From positions 1 to 64,000 of the forward strand of contig NZ_CADIJP010000021.1 in NCBI RefSeq assembly GCF_902859725.1: a stretch of 64,000 bases of DNA, written 5' to 3'. The notes beneath the pieces are model-generated. The model saw only the letters and a program-made list of their open reading frames with translations. It was not told where the DNA came from and made no database searches. The translations under genes were made by a program, and so were the position numbers. Source of the DNA: Achromobacter mucicolens (GTDB lineage: Bacteria > Pseudomonadota > Gammaproteobacteria > Burkholderiales > Burkholderiaceae_B). Positions 17,870-25,987 of this stretch are shown in pieces (positions within the stretch are counted from its first letter, which is position 1; every line of letters begins with the position of its first letter).

Positions 17870-18772
17870 GTGGTCCGATTCGAGGATTTGAAGATCTTTG
17901 TTGCCGCGTCGGATCTGGGCAGCTTTTCCGCCGCCGCGCGCGAGCTCGACCTGACGCCAGCCGTGGCCAGCGCCGCCCTCAAGCGGCTGGAAGAAGAGTT
18001 GGAAACGCGGCTCTTCGTGCGCTCCACGCGCAGCCTGCGGTTGACCAGCGATGGCGAACGCTATCTGGAGTATGCGCGCTCGGCGATATCCACTCTGGAA
18101 GCCGGCAAGAACGCAATGGCGCGCGACAAGACGGACATTGCCGGCACCTTGTCGGTATCGATCCCGTCCGACCTGGGCCGCCACGTGCTGCTGCCGTGGC
18201 TGGACGAATTCCAGCGCCAGCACCCGCGCGTCAACTTCCAGCTACGCATCAGCGACCGGCTGGCGGACCTGTACCGGCAACCGGTCGACATCGCCGTGCG
18301 GTACGGCACGCCGAACGATTCCAGTCTGGTCGCACTGCCGCTATCCGAACACAACCGGCGTGTCGTATGCGCGGCGCCCGCGTACCTTGCGCGGCACGGC
18401 GTGCCGCAAACGCCGGCCGACTTGCGCCGCCACAACTGCCTGTCGTTCGTATTGGGCGAAACGCTGCACGATCGCTGGACCTTCGAGCATGAGGGGACCA
18501 GCCTCACCATTCCGGTCAAAGGCGATCGCGTGGGCGACGACGGTGACCTGGTGCGGCGTTGGGCGCTGGCTGGGCACGGCATCGCGTACAAATCGCGCTA
18601 CGACGTGCTGAGCGACTTGCGCGCGGGCCGGTTGGTCGAATTGCTGGCCGGGTATGGCAGCGAGCCGTCGCCGCTCTATCTGCTGTGCGTGCATCGCATG
18701 CTGCTATCGCCCGCGGTGCGGCGCTTGCGGGAATTTCTGCAGGAACGGTTCAAGGCATTCGAGGCGGGCTAG
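17870..18772 (+). CDS. LysR-family transcriptional regulator
   Basis: The 300-residue protein has an N-terminal winged helix (FEDLKIFVAASDLGSFSAAARELDLTPAVASAALKRLEEELETRLFVRS) and a two-lobed effector domain from about residue 90. It resembles the group that controls adjacent oxidoreductases. The start is GTG 17870 with GAGGG upstream; the nearby ATG at 17859 is out of frame. It diverges from the SDR and quinone-reductase-like pair and probably controls it. Confidence 0.88.
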   Translation: MVRFEDLKIFVAASDLGSFSAAARELDLTPAVASAALKRLEEELETRLFVRSTRSLRLTSDGERYLEYARSAISTLEAGKNAMARDKTDIAGTLSVSIPSDLGRHVLLPWLDEFQRQHPRVNFQLRISDRLADLYRQPVDIAVRYGTPNDSSLVALPLSEHNRRVVCAAPAYLARHGVPQTPADLRRHNCLSFVLGETLHDRWTFEHEGTSLTIPVKGDRVGDDGDLVRRWALAGHGIAYKSRYDVLSDLRAGRLVELLAGYGSEPSPLYLLCVHRMLLSPAVRRLREFLQERFKAFEAG

Positions 18773-19138
18773 CCGCACGTTCAAGAATGGCAGCGGTATA
18801 TCCACGCCGCATCCGTTCGCCTTGTCAGTCCGCCATATCAATGCGCCGCATGATGCCCGCCTGCTGCCTGCTTTTTCGCCGGCTTGCGTGGATGCTGATT
18901 TGCCTTCGCGCTTGTCCCGCTTCGCGCGCTCGATGGTCTTTCGGTCAGGGGTGATCTCCTTTGCTTCGCATTGCAAAAGCGATTCCGTCGCCGGTCGAGA
19001 CCGCGCGACGGAACTCGTAACACCACCTTATCGCTGCGCAGGTATCCTGTATGTTCGAATGGATTGCCGGTCGTAAGCGCCGGAACACGGCGAAAGCACC
19101 GACGATTCACGACTCACCCCCATATGCGGAGACGAGCT
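18773..19138. other. Gene-poor interval with a possible decayed reading frame
   Basis: The 366 bases between the LysR gene and dodecin hold no convincing intact gene. The minus strand carries the fragment described at 18875-18976. The remainder shows no terminator or repeat that I can identify. Confidence 0.5.
18875..18976 (-). pseudogene. Possible remnant of a DUF6496-like gene
   Basis: The first 34 codons of a minus-strand frame (TPDRKTIERAKRDKREGKSA, then STQAGE) resemble the opening of small DUF6496-type proteins, which continue with a conserved FVREE-type helix. Here the similarity stops abruptly and the frame runs on into unrelated sequence overlapping the LysR gene. I read this as a truncated or frameshifted remnant. 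A chance basic stretch is possible. Confidence 0.3.
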
Positions 19139-19354
19139 ATGTCGAATCATGTCTACAAGCAGATCGAGTTGGTGGGCTCTTCCACCAAGTCCACCGACGA
19201 TGCGATCGCGAAAGCCATCGAGCGCGCGTCCGAAACCTTGCGCAACCTGGATTGGTTCGAGGTGACCGAAGTGCGCGGCCACATCAAGGACGGCAAGGTG
19301 GCGCACTGGCAGGTAGGGTTGAAGATCGGCATGCGCCTGGAAGGCGATTCCTGA
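19139..19354 (+). CDS. Dodecin flavin-storage protein
   Basis: Dodecins are about 70-residue proteins that assemble as dodecamers and bind riboflavin or FMN, buffering free flavin. The 71-residue product begins MSNHVYKQIELVGSS. It keeps the helix with AIAKAIERASETLRNLDWFEV (the flavin-stacking Trp at about position 39) and ends with VAHWQVGLKIGMRLE. The size and order fit the family fully. I chose ATG 19139, after a GGAGACGAG stretch. It stands alone, followed by the repeat-bearing interval. Confidence 0.92.
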   Translation: MSNHVYKQIELVGSSTKSTDDAIAKAIERASETLRNLDWFEVTEVRGHIKDGKVAHWQVGLKIGMRLEGDS

Positions 19355-19373
19355 TCCCGCCGCTGGTCATTGC

Positions 19374-19467
19374 TTGACCACGCCTCGCAAGTGACTGTCG
19401 CATAACGAGTTTCTGCACTTGTTGTGCGACTGTTCATAGGCTTGTCCACATTCCATGGGGACAAGCC
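19374..19467 (+). repeat. 94-nt element, copy A
   Basis: The element starts with TTGACCACGCCTCGCAAGTG and ends with GGGGACAAGCC. TTGTCCACA, one base from the DnaA box TTATCCACA, lies at 19442-19450. AGGCTTGTCC and GGACAAGCCT form a ten-pair hairpin at 19438-19468 around it. Confidence 0.8.
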
Positions 19468-19536
19468 TGTCCGCTTGTCCACCGTCCCATCTCATCCTCA
19501 TCCCGCGCTCTGCGGCGGCGGCGCGGTGAGCGATTC

Positions 19537-19630
19537 TTGCCCGCACCCTGCAAGTCGATGATCTACAAGGCTTTTGGCAGAGTACCCGCAGACTGTCCTC
19601 AGGCTTATCCACATTTGGCGGGGACAACCC
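19537..19630 (+). repeat. 94-nt element, copy B
   Basis: It starts TTGCCCGCACCCTGCAAGT and ends GGGGACAACCC, with no gap relative to copy A. TTATCCACA, an exact E. coli-type DnaA box, lies at 19605-19613 after CTGTCCTCAGGC. Confidence 0.8.
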
Positions 19631-19660
19631 CAGCACGGTTAAACCGCGTTTGGGCCTTTC

Positions 19661-19754
19661 TTGACCACGCTCTGCAGGGCATTGATATGAAACAGGATTT
19701 TCCACCTGCCCTCATACTGTCCTCATCCTTGTCCACAGAACGCGGGGACAATCC
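19661..19754 (+). repeat. 94-nt element, copy C
   Basis: It starts TTGACCACGCTCTGCAGG and ends GGGGACAATCC. TTGTCCACA lies at 19729-19737 after CTGTCCTCATCC, at the same internal position as in the other copies. Confidence 0.8.
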
Positions 19755-19851
19755 ACACTTGGGCGTGCGCCGTCGCCCTGAGGGTCCCCACAGCACCGAA
19801 AAGCGGGGATAACTCCGCCAGAAATCGTCCATATGGATGATTGCGCATTTA

Positions 19852-19945
19852 TTGACCGCGCATCGCAAGTGCTTGGCGAGACAGGGAATTTTGGATCTGC
19901 CCCAAGGCTGTCCTCACCTTTCTCCACAGTTGGAGGGGATAAGTG
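19852..19945 (+). repeat. 94-nt element, copy D
   Basis: It starts TTGACCGCGCATCGCAAGTG and ends GGGGATAAGTG. TTCTCCACA at 19920-19928 follows CTGTCCTCACC. It is the most diverged copy in the last few bases. Confidence 0.75.
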
Positions 19946-19987
19946 GGGGCGAGCTGGAAAATGCGATGGTGTCTGACACCCAACCAT

Positions 19988-20017
19988 AAAAAAAGCCCCT
20001 CGACGCATCGAGGGGCT
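19988..20017 (-). terminator. Terminator of the FMN reductase gene
   Basis: AGCCCCTCGA and TCGAGGGGCT form a ten-pair stem with loop CGCA; the seven A on the plus strand give a U run on the minus strand. Confidence 0.85.
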
Positions 20018-20086
20018 TGATCGCCCGGAGGTAGATCGGGCGATCGGCGCCGGCACGCGCGGGGCGTGGCCGGCGTCGGCGGCAGA

Positions 20087-20641
20087 TCAGGCGTTCATTT
20101 TCTTGATCCAGTCGACGTAGCGGTCCACCCAGCCCTGCAGGAATTTGCGGGTGCCTTCGTTGGTGATGGTGAACTGGTCGTCGACGAGGCCTTCGGAATA
20201 CTGGAGAAAGGCTTCCGGCGTGGTGAGCGCGTTGGCGCCTTCGGCGGCCAGGATGTTGCGCAGGTGCTGCTGCATCATGGCCGTGCCCGCGGCGCTGGGC
20301 GATGCGCCCAGGATACCGACGGCCTTGCCGGTCCAGGAGTTCTGGCCCCACGGACGCGAACCCCAGTCGATGGCGTTCTTGATGGCGGCCGGGACCGAGC
20401 GGTTGTGCTCGGGCGATACGAACAGGATGCCCTGCGCGTCGGCGATCTGCTGCTTGAGCTTGGCGGCGGGGGCGGGCAGGTTGTTTTCGTTGTCCTGGTT
20501 GTACAGCGGGATGTCGCCAAGGCTCACATACTCGAACTTGAAGTCGGCCGGAACCAGCTTTTCGAGCGCACGCGCCACGCGCAGATTGATCGAGGCGGCG
20601 CGCAGGCTTCCGACGAAAACCGCAATCTTGTATGTGCTCAT
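20087..20641 (-). CDS. NADPH-dependent FMN reductase family protein
   Basis: The 184-residue flavodoxin-like protein shows VGSLRAASINLRVARAL (phosphate-binding loop), SPEHNRSVPAAIKNAIDWGSRPWG and GASPSAAGT, as in the NADPH-dependent FMN/quinone reductases (ChrR/WrbA-like group). It should reduce quinones or metals with NADPH through bound FMN. I chose ATG 20641, since the longer frame to 20704 has no family residues. Its neighbour dodecin also handles flavin, though no operon joins them. Confidence 0.9.
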   Translation of the reverse strand: MSTYKIAVFVGSLRAASINLRVARALEKLVPADFKFEYVSLGDIPLYNQDNENNLPAPAAKLKQQIADAQGILFVSPEHNRSVPAAIKNAIDWGSRPWGQNSWTGKAVGILGASPSAAGTAMMQQHLRNILAAEGANALTTPEAFLQYSEGLVDDQFTITNEGTRKFLQGWVDRYVDWIKKMNA

Positions 20642-20796
20642 GAGCAGGGGCTCCAACAAGGAAAAGGGAACGGCCAGTGTAGACCTGCAGAAGTCCGGGC
20701 TCAATGCCGTTTGCGAATATTCACATGGCGTTTGGCAATGTTGGCCTTACCCGCAGGCTCCCAAGCGCCTTGACGGTACGCGGGCGATTGACGATG

Positions 20797-21171
20797 TCAC
20801 GTCATCAGGCTGACATGGGCGGCAACGACGCGCCACCCGTCGGCGGTGCGCATCCACGTCTGGCTCTGGCGGCCGGTGCGGGCGCTGCCGTCGCGCTGGA
20901 ATTCCAGGTTGGCGGTGGCGAAGCCCCGGCCATAGGTGGTGATGGCGGTGCGCAGGACCTGTCTTGCCAGGCCTTGCGGCGAACGCTGAGCGCGGAAGGC
21001 GCGAATCTCGTCGTAACCGTAGAGGTTTTCGCCGGCGCCGTAACGCAGGGTATGAGGGCTGTTCCAAAACAAGGTGTCCAGCACTTCCACGTCGTTGGAA
21101 ACCAGCGCCGCTTCATAGCGTTCGACAACCGCGGTGACCTCGGCCACGACGTCGGGCAGGTTGATGTCCAT
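20797..21171 (-). CDS. hpxZ: Oxalurate catabolism protein HpxZ-like (NTF2 fold)
   Basis: The 124-residue protein has an NTF2/SnoaL-like fold of the AtzH/DUF3225 group. The pattern [48 protein letters not shown] and [24 protein letters not shown] matches what I recall of HpxZ, encoded with the amidase HpxY and the small HpxX in oxalurate-degrading bacteria. Its exact role is unsettled; it may help hydrolysis of a ureide. Here it lies beyond a divergent monooxygenase-like gene, apart from its presumed partners at 22.7-24.3 kb. Confidence 0.7.
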   Translation of the reverse strand: MDINLPDVVAEVTAVVERYEAALVSNDVEVLDTLFWNSPHTLRYGAGENLYGYDEIRAFRAQRSPQGLARQVLRTAITTYGRGFATANLEFQRDGSARTGRQSQTWMRTADGWRVVAAHVSLMT

Positions 21172-21372
21172 TGCTGCGTATCTCCGATATGCACCAGCTT
21201 GGTGCGTGAGGTAGGGGTAATCACCAATATGGGGTGTGTTGCGGTGCGCAAATATCCACGCGCCGGACCACGGATGCCCTCGCAAGGCGGGATTGCTGCA
21301 CTGCAAGGCTGGCACGCCGTTTGCTAGGGTTAACGTGCATAACACGCTGCACGCTGCCCCAGGAGTATCACC

Positions 21373-21912
21373 ATGTCCGCATCCGCCGTTTCCGTTCCGG
21401 TCACCATGATGGTGACGCGGCACATCGCGCCCGAACGCTATAGCGATTTCCTGTCCTGGATGCGCCAGGGCGAAATCCTGGCGGCGGGCTTTCCGGGGTT
21501 TCTGGGATCTGGCGTGCTGCAGCCGCCCGAAGGCGGCGACGAATATCAGATCTTGCTGCGCTTCACGGACGAGGCGAGCCTGAACCGGTGGGAGAAATCC
21601 CTGCCGCGCCGCATGTGGCTGGAGCGCGGCGCCAGCCTGGTGCGGGCGAGCCACGAGCATCGCGTGAAGGGCACGGAAGGCTGGTTTGCGCCCAAGGCCA
21701 GCACGCCGCCGCGCTGGAAGCAGGCGGTCAGCATCTGGCTGGCCTACTTTCCGGTGCTGCTGGTGTTCTCGATGCTGGTGAGCGAACACTTGAATATCCT
21801 GCCGGTGTTCTGGCGCGTGCTAATCACGAGCGTGATACTGACGCCCATCATGGTGTTTTTCTGCATTCCATTCATCTCGCGCGTGCTGCATCGCTGGCTG
21901 CGCGCCGGCTGA
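21373..21912 (+). CDS. Antibiotic-biosynthesis-monooxygenase-like domain with C-terminal membrane helices
   Basis: The product has 179 residues. Residues about 5-95 form an ABM-like ferredoxin barrel ([21 protein letters not shown], then [20 protein letters not shown]). Two membrane helices follow, around 120-143 and 147-170 ([38 protein letters not shown]), with a basic tail. Such membrane-anchored ABM proteins are known but not functionally explained. It sits between hpxZ and the GntR gene on the opposite strand, diverging from hpxZ across a 200-base gap. Confidence 0.7.
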   Translation: MSASAVSVPVTMMVTRHIAPERYSDFLSWMRQGEILAAGFPGFLGSGVLQPPEGGDEYQILLRFTDEASLNRWEKSLPRRMWLERGASLVRASHEHRVKGTEGWFAPKASTPPRWKQAVSIWLAYFPVLLVFSMLVSEHLNILPVFWRVLITSVILTPIMVFFCIPFISRVLHRWLRAG

Positions 21913-21962
21913 GGCCGCGAGGGCGCTGAGCCGCGCGCCGGGCGCGGCGGCGTTCTTCACCT

Positions 21963-22670
21963 TCACGCGGCCTTGGCGCGGCGGGTCGAGTACAGCCGGT
22001 GCAGCGTGATCTTGCGCACGGCGTTCTGGCTGTCCTGGATATGCGCGCGCAACAGCTCGGCCGCGCCTGCGGCATCGCGCGCCAGGACGGCAGACAGGAT
22101 CGCGGCGTGTTCCCGGTACGTGGTGCCGATGCGGTCGGGCTGGGTGAAATCCAGCCGCCGCACGATGCGGATCCGCTCGGTGGCGGCGCGGTGCACGCGC
22201 GCGATCTCCGGGTTGCCGGCGGCCGCCACCAGCTCGACGTGAAAGCGTTCGTCCAGATCCGCCAGCCATTCGCAATCGCTGGAACGCTCGCTTTCGTCCA
22301 CCAGCCACGTCTCGGCAAGCGGGCGCAGCGCAAGCAGCGGATCGGGCGACTGGCCCGGCGCGCAAAGCGCATGCACCGCGGCCGCTTCCAGCACGCTGCG
22401 CAGCTCATAGAAATGATCCAGCGTTTCGAAATCCAGCGGCTTGACCAGCCATCCATTGCGCTGCCGCACCTCCAGGTAGCCTTCCCGCTCCAGCCGGAAC
22501 AACGCCTCACGCACGGGCGTGCGGCTGATGTGCAGGCGATCCGCGATCTCGGTCTCGGTGAAGCGGTCGCCCGGGGCCAGGCGGAAATCCAGGATGTCGC
22601 GCTTGAGCGTGGTGTACGCGGAGTCGGCCAGCGTGCGCGGCATGTCGATGGCGGCGAAGGCGGTGTCCAT
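21963..22670 (-). CDS. GntR/FCD-family transcriptional regulator
   Basis: The 235-residue protein has a GntR winged helix (ADSAYTTLKRDILDFRLAPGDRFTETEIADRLHISRTPVREALFRLEREGYLEV) and a C-terminal FCD effector domain with a likely metal-binding set (the Asp of LDERFH and the later His residues). I chose ATG 22670; the longer frame back to 22811 overlaps the amidase. It is the last gene of the transporter-amidase operon, 43 bases after the amidase stop, and probably represses the operon through the site at 27027-27038. Confidence 0.88.
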   Translation of the reverse strand: MDTAFAAIDMPRTLADSAYTTLKRDILDFRLAPGDRFTETEIADRLHISRTPVREALFRLEREGYLEVRQRNGWLVKPLDFETLDHFYELRSVLEAAAVHALCAPGQSPDPLLALRPLAETWLVDESERSSDCEWLADLDERFHVELVAAAGNPEIARVHRAATERIRIVRRLDFTQPDRIGTTYREHAAILSAVLARDAAGAAELLRAHIQDSQNAVRKITLHRLYSTRRAKAA

Positions 22671-22713
22671 GTCGAGGCTCCAGGCGTTGCGGGTGGTGGG
22701 GCAGGGTGGTCGG

Positions 22714-24102
22714 TCAGACTGGCCGGACGCGGGCTGCGCCGGCCTGTTCCAGTGCGTGCGCCGCGCGCAGGCAGTCGATCTCGCGCCACGGGGCGGCGAT
22801 AAGCTGCACACCCAGCGGCAGATGGCCGTCCTCGTCCAGTTCCGGCCACGTGGGCGCGGTGCAGACCGGCAGGCCGATGGCGGAAATCGGTTGCGTCAGC
22901 AGGCCCATGCTGGCGCGGGCCGGCAGTTGGTTGCCCGCCAGCGTCAGCCAGTCCGCGCCGATGGGCGTGGCGCTGACGGGCGTGGCCGGGGCGATGAGGA
23001 CGTCGTAGTGTTCGAAGAGGGCGAGCGCTTCGAGATAGGCGCGGTGGCGAACGCGCTGCGCCTGCTGCACCCAGGCCGCGGGGACGAGGCTGCCGGCCAC
23101 CAGGCGGTCGCGCGAGTGCGGTTCGTAGTAGTCGTAGTGCGTGACGAGCCGGCGGCGGTGCAACGCGCCGCCTTCGGCCGCGGTGATGACGAAGGCGGCG
23201 GCGCGGGCCTGCGCCGCGGCGGCAAAGTCGACCACATCGGTGGCGCCCAGCGCGCGCGCGGCAATCTCAACGGCGCGGCGCGCTTGCGGTCCGGCCCATT
23301 CCGAAAAGTGGCCGCCCAGAACCCCGACGCGCAGCGCGCCCGCGCCCTCGGCAAGGGCCGGCAACGTGGGCGTGGCGGGGCGCTGCGCGCAGGCGATGTC
23401 GGCCTCGTCCGGGCCTTGCAACGCGTCGTAGGCTGCGGCCAGATCGCCGGCGGTGCCCGCGAAGGGCCCCAGGTGATCCAGGCTGCCGACAAAGGGGAAG
23501 GAGCCCGTGCGCGGCAGGCGGCCGAAGGTGGGCTTCAGGCCGAAGACGCCGCATAGCGAGGCCGGCACGCGGATCGAGCCGTTGGTGTCCGACCCCAGGG
23601 TCAGCGGCACCAGACCGCCGGCCACGGCGGCGGCGCTGCCGCCGGACGAGCCGCCCGCGATGCGGGCCGTGTCGTGCGGGTTGCGGCACGCGCCGTAATG
23701 CGTGTTTTCCGTGGTGAAGCCGTAGGCGTGCTCGTCCATGTTGAGCGCGCCGATCAGCACGGCGCCCGCCTCGCGCATCCGCGCCACCAGCAGCGCATCG
23801 CGGCTGGCGGGCGGATTGGACGCGTTGACGCGTCCGCCGGCCAGCGTGACTTCGTCGGCGACATCAAAGAGGTTCTTCACGGCGTAAGGCACCCCGGCCA
23901 GCGGCGGCAGCGTGTCGCCGCGCGCCCGGCGCGCATCGATGGCCAGCGCTTCCTGCCGCGCTCGGCTTTCCGTCAGAGCCGTGAAGCAGTTGTAGCGGGG
24001 ATCGCGCTCGCGCACGCGGGCGAGGGTGGCGTCCAGCACCGCCACGGCGCTGCGTTCGCCGCTGCGCACCTGGCGGGCGATATCGTGAGCGGGGCCGGTC
24101 AC
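22714..24102 (-). CDS. AtzE-family amidase (HpxY-like)
   Basis: The 462-residue amidase-signature enzyme has Lys76 in PYAVKNLFD, the GGSSGGSAAA motif at 150-159 (cis-serine Ser152 or 153) and DTNGSIR with the nucleophile Ser176. That is the Ser-cisSer-Lys triad. The close family is AtzE/HpxY, which hydrolyses carboxybiuret or oxalurate with a small AtzG/HpxX partner; that partner is encoded directly upstream with a four-base overlap. It acts in the cytoplasm. The substrate could be oxalurate, a carboxybiuret-like compound or another ureide imported by the adjoining ABC transporter. Confidence 0.82.
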   Translation of the reverse strand: MTGPAHDIARQVRSGERSAVAVLDATLARVRERDPRYNCFTALTESRARQEALAIDARRARGDTLPPLAGVPYAVKNLFDVADEVTLAGGRVNASNPPASRDALLVARMREAGAVLIGALNMDEHAYGFTTENTHYGACRNPHDTARIAGGSSGGSAAAVAGGLVPLTLGSDTNGSIRVPASLCGVFGLKPTFGRLPRTGSFPFVGSLDHLGPFAGTAGDLAAAYDALQGPDEADIACAQRPATPTLPALAEGAGALRVGVLGGHFSEWAGPQARRAVEIAARALGATDVVDFAAAAQARAAAFVITAAEGGALHRRRLVTHYDYYEPHSRDRLVAGSLVPAAWVQQAQRVRHRAYLEALALFEHYDVLIAPATPVSATPIGADWLTLAGNQLPARASMGLLTQPISAIGLPVCTAPTWPELDEDGHLPLGVQLIAAPWREIDCLRAAHALEQAGAARVRPV

Positions 24103-24281
24103 GGGCGGAACACCGAAGCCGATTCCAGTTCCACCGGCAGCGGCTCGTCCGCAAACGCGGCGGCGATGTCGTGGATGCGGGCGAACTGCTGCGCGACCTG
24201 CTCGGTGGCGGACTCGCGCAGTGCATACCCCGACAGCGCCAGCGCGCTGCGCACGTATTGGTCGATGGTTTCCTGTGTCAT
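24099..24281 (-). CDS. AtzG-like small subunit (HpxX-like)
   Basis: The 60-residue helical protein (TQETIDQYVRSALALSGYAL, then VAQQFARIHDIAAAFADEPLP) has the size and helix pattern of AtzG, which packs on AtzE, and of HpxX. It overlaps the amidase start by four bases, consistent with a stoichiometric subunit. Only this context and the overall pattern support the call. Confidence 0.7.
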   Translation of the reverse strand: MTQETIDQYVRSALALSGYALRESATEQVAQQFARIHDIAAAFADEPLPVELESASVFRP

Positions 24282-24308
24282 GGCGGATGCTCCCGGTGAT
24301 GGCGTGGG

Positions 24309-25130
24309 TTATTTGCGCACTTCGCGCTGGAAGATCTCCAGACTCAGCTTCTTCATCTGGATGAAGCTGGGCTCGGACAGCGTCTCGACCGTGCGAGGGC
24401 GCGGATCCGTGTAGTCCAGGATCTCGGCGACGCGCGTGGGGCGCTTGGTCAGGAGCAGCACCTGGTCGGCCAGGTAGACGGCTTCCTCCAGGTCATGAGA
24501 GACCAGCAGCATGGTGGTGCCAGTCTGCAGGAAGACTTCCTGCAGCTTCTCGCGGATGAAGAGCGTCATCTCGAAGTCGAGCGCCGAAAACGGTTCGTCC
24601 AGGAACAGCACCTCGGGTCCTGGCGCCAGCGCGCGCATGATCGAGGCGGTCTGCTGCTGGCCGCCGGACAGTTCGTAGGGATAGCGGTTCAGATCGAACT
24701 TCACGTCGAACGAGGCCACCAGTTCCTCGACGCGCGCGTCGACCTGAGCTTTGCTGCGGCCTTCCAGCCGCAGCGGATAGGCGATGTTGTCGATGGTGCG
24801 CAGCCACGGGAACATGGCTTCGCGGTAGTTCTGGAACACGTAGCCGATCTTGGTCTGCGCCAGCGATTTGCCGTCGAACAGGATCTCGCCGGAATCGATG
24901 GGGATGAGGCCCGCGATCATGTTGATCAGCGTGGACTTGCCGCAGCCGTTGGGACCGAAGACCGATACGATCTTGCCCTTGGGAATGTCCAGGTTGAAGT
25001 CTTCATACAGCGGCCAGCCGGCGAAATACTTGGTCAGGCCGCGGATGGTGATGTGCGTGCCCAGCGGGCCCGGTTGAAAGGGCGCGGCGGCCGGTCCGGG
25101 CGCGATGGCGGGATTGATGACGGTGGACAT
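24309..25130 (-). CDS. ABC transporter ATP-binding protein, nitrate/sulfonate/taurine type
   Basis: The 273-residue ATPase has Walker A GPNGCGKST at residues 59-67, the Q-loop in YVFQNYREAMFPW, the signature LSGGQQQ and Walker B VLFLDEPFSALD, then the SHD switch. The sequence resembles SsuB/TauB/NrtD-type importers. It powers the permease at 25130, which it overlaps by one base. The neighbouring amidase suggests that the cargo is a small amide, ureide or related nitrogen compound. Confidence 0.92.
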   Translation of the reverse strand: MSTVINPAIAPGPAAAPFQPGPLGTHITIRGLTKYFAGWPLYEDFNLDIPKGKIVSVFGPNGCGKSTLINMIAGLIPIDSGEILFDGKSLAQTKIGYVFQNYREAMFPWLRTIDNIAYPLRLEGRSKAQVDARVEELVASFDVKFDLNRYPYELSGGQQQTASIMRALAPGPEVLFLDEPFSALDFEMTLFIREKLQEVFLQTGTTMLLVSHDLEEAVYLADQVLLLTKRPTRVAEILDYTDPRPRTVETLSEPSFIQMKKLSLEIFQREVRK

Positions 25131-25984
25131 TATCGGCCGCTCCAGTGAACCACGCGCTTTTCCAGCACGAGAAAGAGAATGTTGAGCACATAGCCCAGCG
25201 CGCCGGCCGCCAGGATCGCGGCGTACATCTCGCGCACGTTCAGCACCTGCTGCGCATTGATGATCCGGTTGCCCAGGCCGCTGTCCGAGCCGATGAACAT
25301 CTCCGCGACGATCACGATGACCAGCGCCATCGACACGCCGCTGCGCAGGCCGACGAAGGTGGGCTGCAGGCTTTCCCAGATCAGCACGTCCTTGAAGATC
25401 TGCCAGCGTGAGGCGCCCATCACGCGCGCCGCCATCACCCGCTGCTTGCGGGCGTTGATGACGCCGTAGGCGCTGTTGAACAGGATCACCAGCACGGCCG
25501 CGAAGGCGGCGATGGCAATCTTGTTCATGTCGGTCACGCCGAAGATCATCAGGAACAGCGGGATCAGCGCGGAGGACGGCGTGGAGCGGAAGAAGTCCAC
25601 CAGGAACTCGACGCTGCGGTAGGCCTTTTCATTGCTGCCCAACAGCACGCCCAGCGGCACGCCGATCACGCCGGCGATCAGAAAGGCCTGCACCGTGCGG
25701 TTCAGCGAGGACAGGAAGTCGGCCAGCAGCGGTCCGCCCGCCATGCCCTTGACGAGCGCCACAATGGTGGCGCTGGGCGTGGGCAGCAGCACGGGGCTGA
25801 CCAGCTGCAGCCGTAACACCAGGTCCCACACGATGAACAGCGCCAGCGGGCCGATCAGGGGAAGCAGGCGTGCGCTGTTGAACTTGCGCGGCGGTTTGGA
25901 CATGGCCGGCTGCGCCTTGGGCGGCGCGGCGGTGGAGGCCGCAGAAGGGGCGGGCGTGGCGCCCGTAGCCGTGGTCGCGGTCAT
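25130..25984 (-). CDS. ABC transporter permease, nitrate/sulfonate/taurine type
   Basis: The 284-residue inner-membrane protein has a long alanine- and proline-rich cytoplasmic start and six hydrophobic segments. The conserved permease loop appears around residue 205, where ARVMGASRWQIFKDVLIWESLQP contains the EAA-type motif that contacts the ATPase. It is placed between its ATPase and its binding protein, three bases from the latter. Confidence 0.9.
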   Translation of the reverse strand: MTATTATGATPAPSAASTAAPPKAQPAMSKPPRKFNSARLLPLIGPLALFIVWDLVLRLQLVSPVLLPTPSATIVALVKGMAGGPLLADFLSSLNRTVQAFLIAGVIGVPLGVLLGSNEKAYRSVEFLVDFFRSTPSSALIPLFLMIFGVTDMNKIAIAAFAAVLVILFNSAYGVINARKQRVMAARVMGASRWQIFKDVLIWESLQPTFVGLRSGVSMALVIVIVAEMFIGSDSGLGNRIINAQQVLNVREMYAAILAAGALGYVLNILFLVLEKRVVHWSGR

Positions 25985-25987
25985 GGA

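Larger units (their letters stand above)
19355..20086. other. Non-coding interval with four 94-nt repeats
   Basis: This 732-base interval between dodecin and the FMN reductase holds no credible gene. It contains four repeats (19374-19945), a terminator and a second hairpin (GATCGCCCG against CGGGCGATC at 20019-20045). Confidence 0.8.

Noticed and set aside
19355-20086. Chromosomal origin oriC
   Set aside because: DnaA-box-like sites are present, but dnaA, dnaN, gyrB, rpmH or parAB genes and an AT-rich unwinding region are absent from the window.
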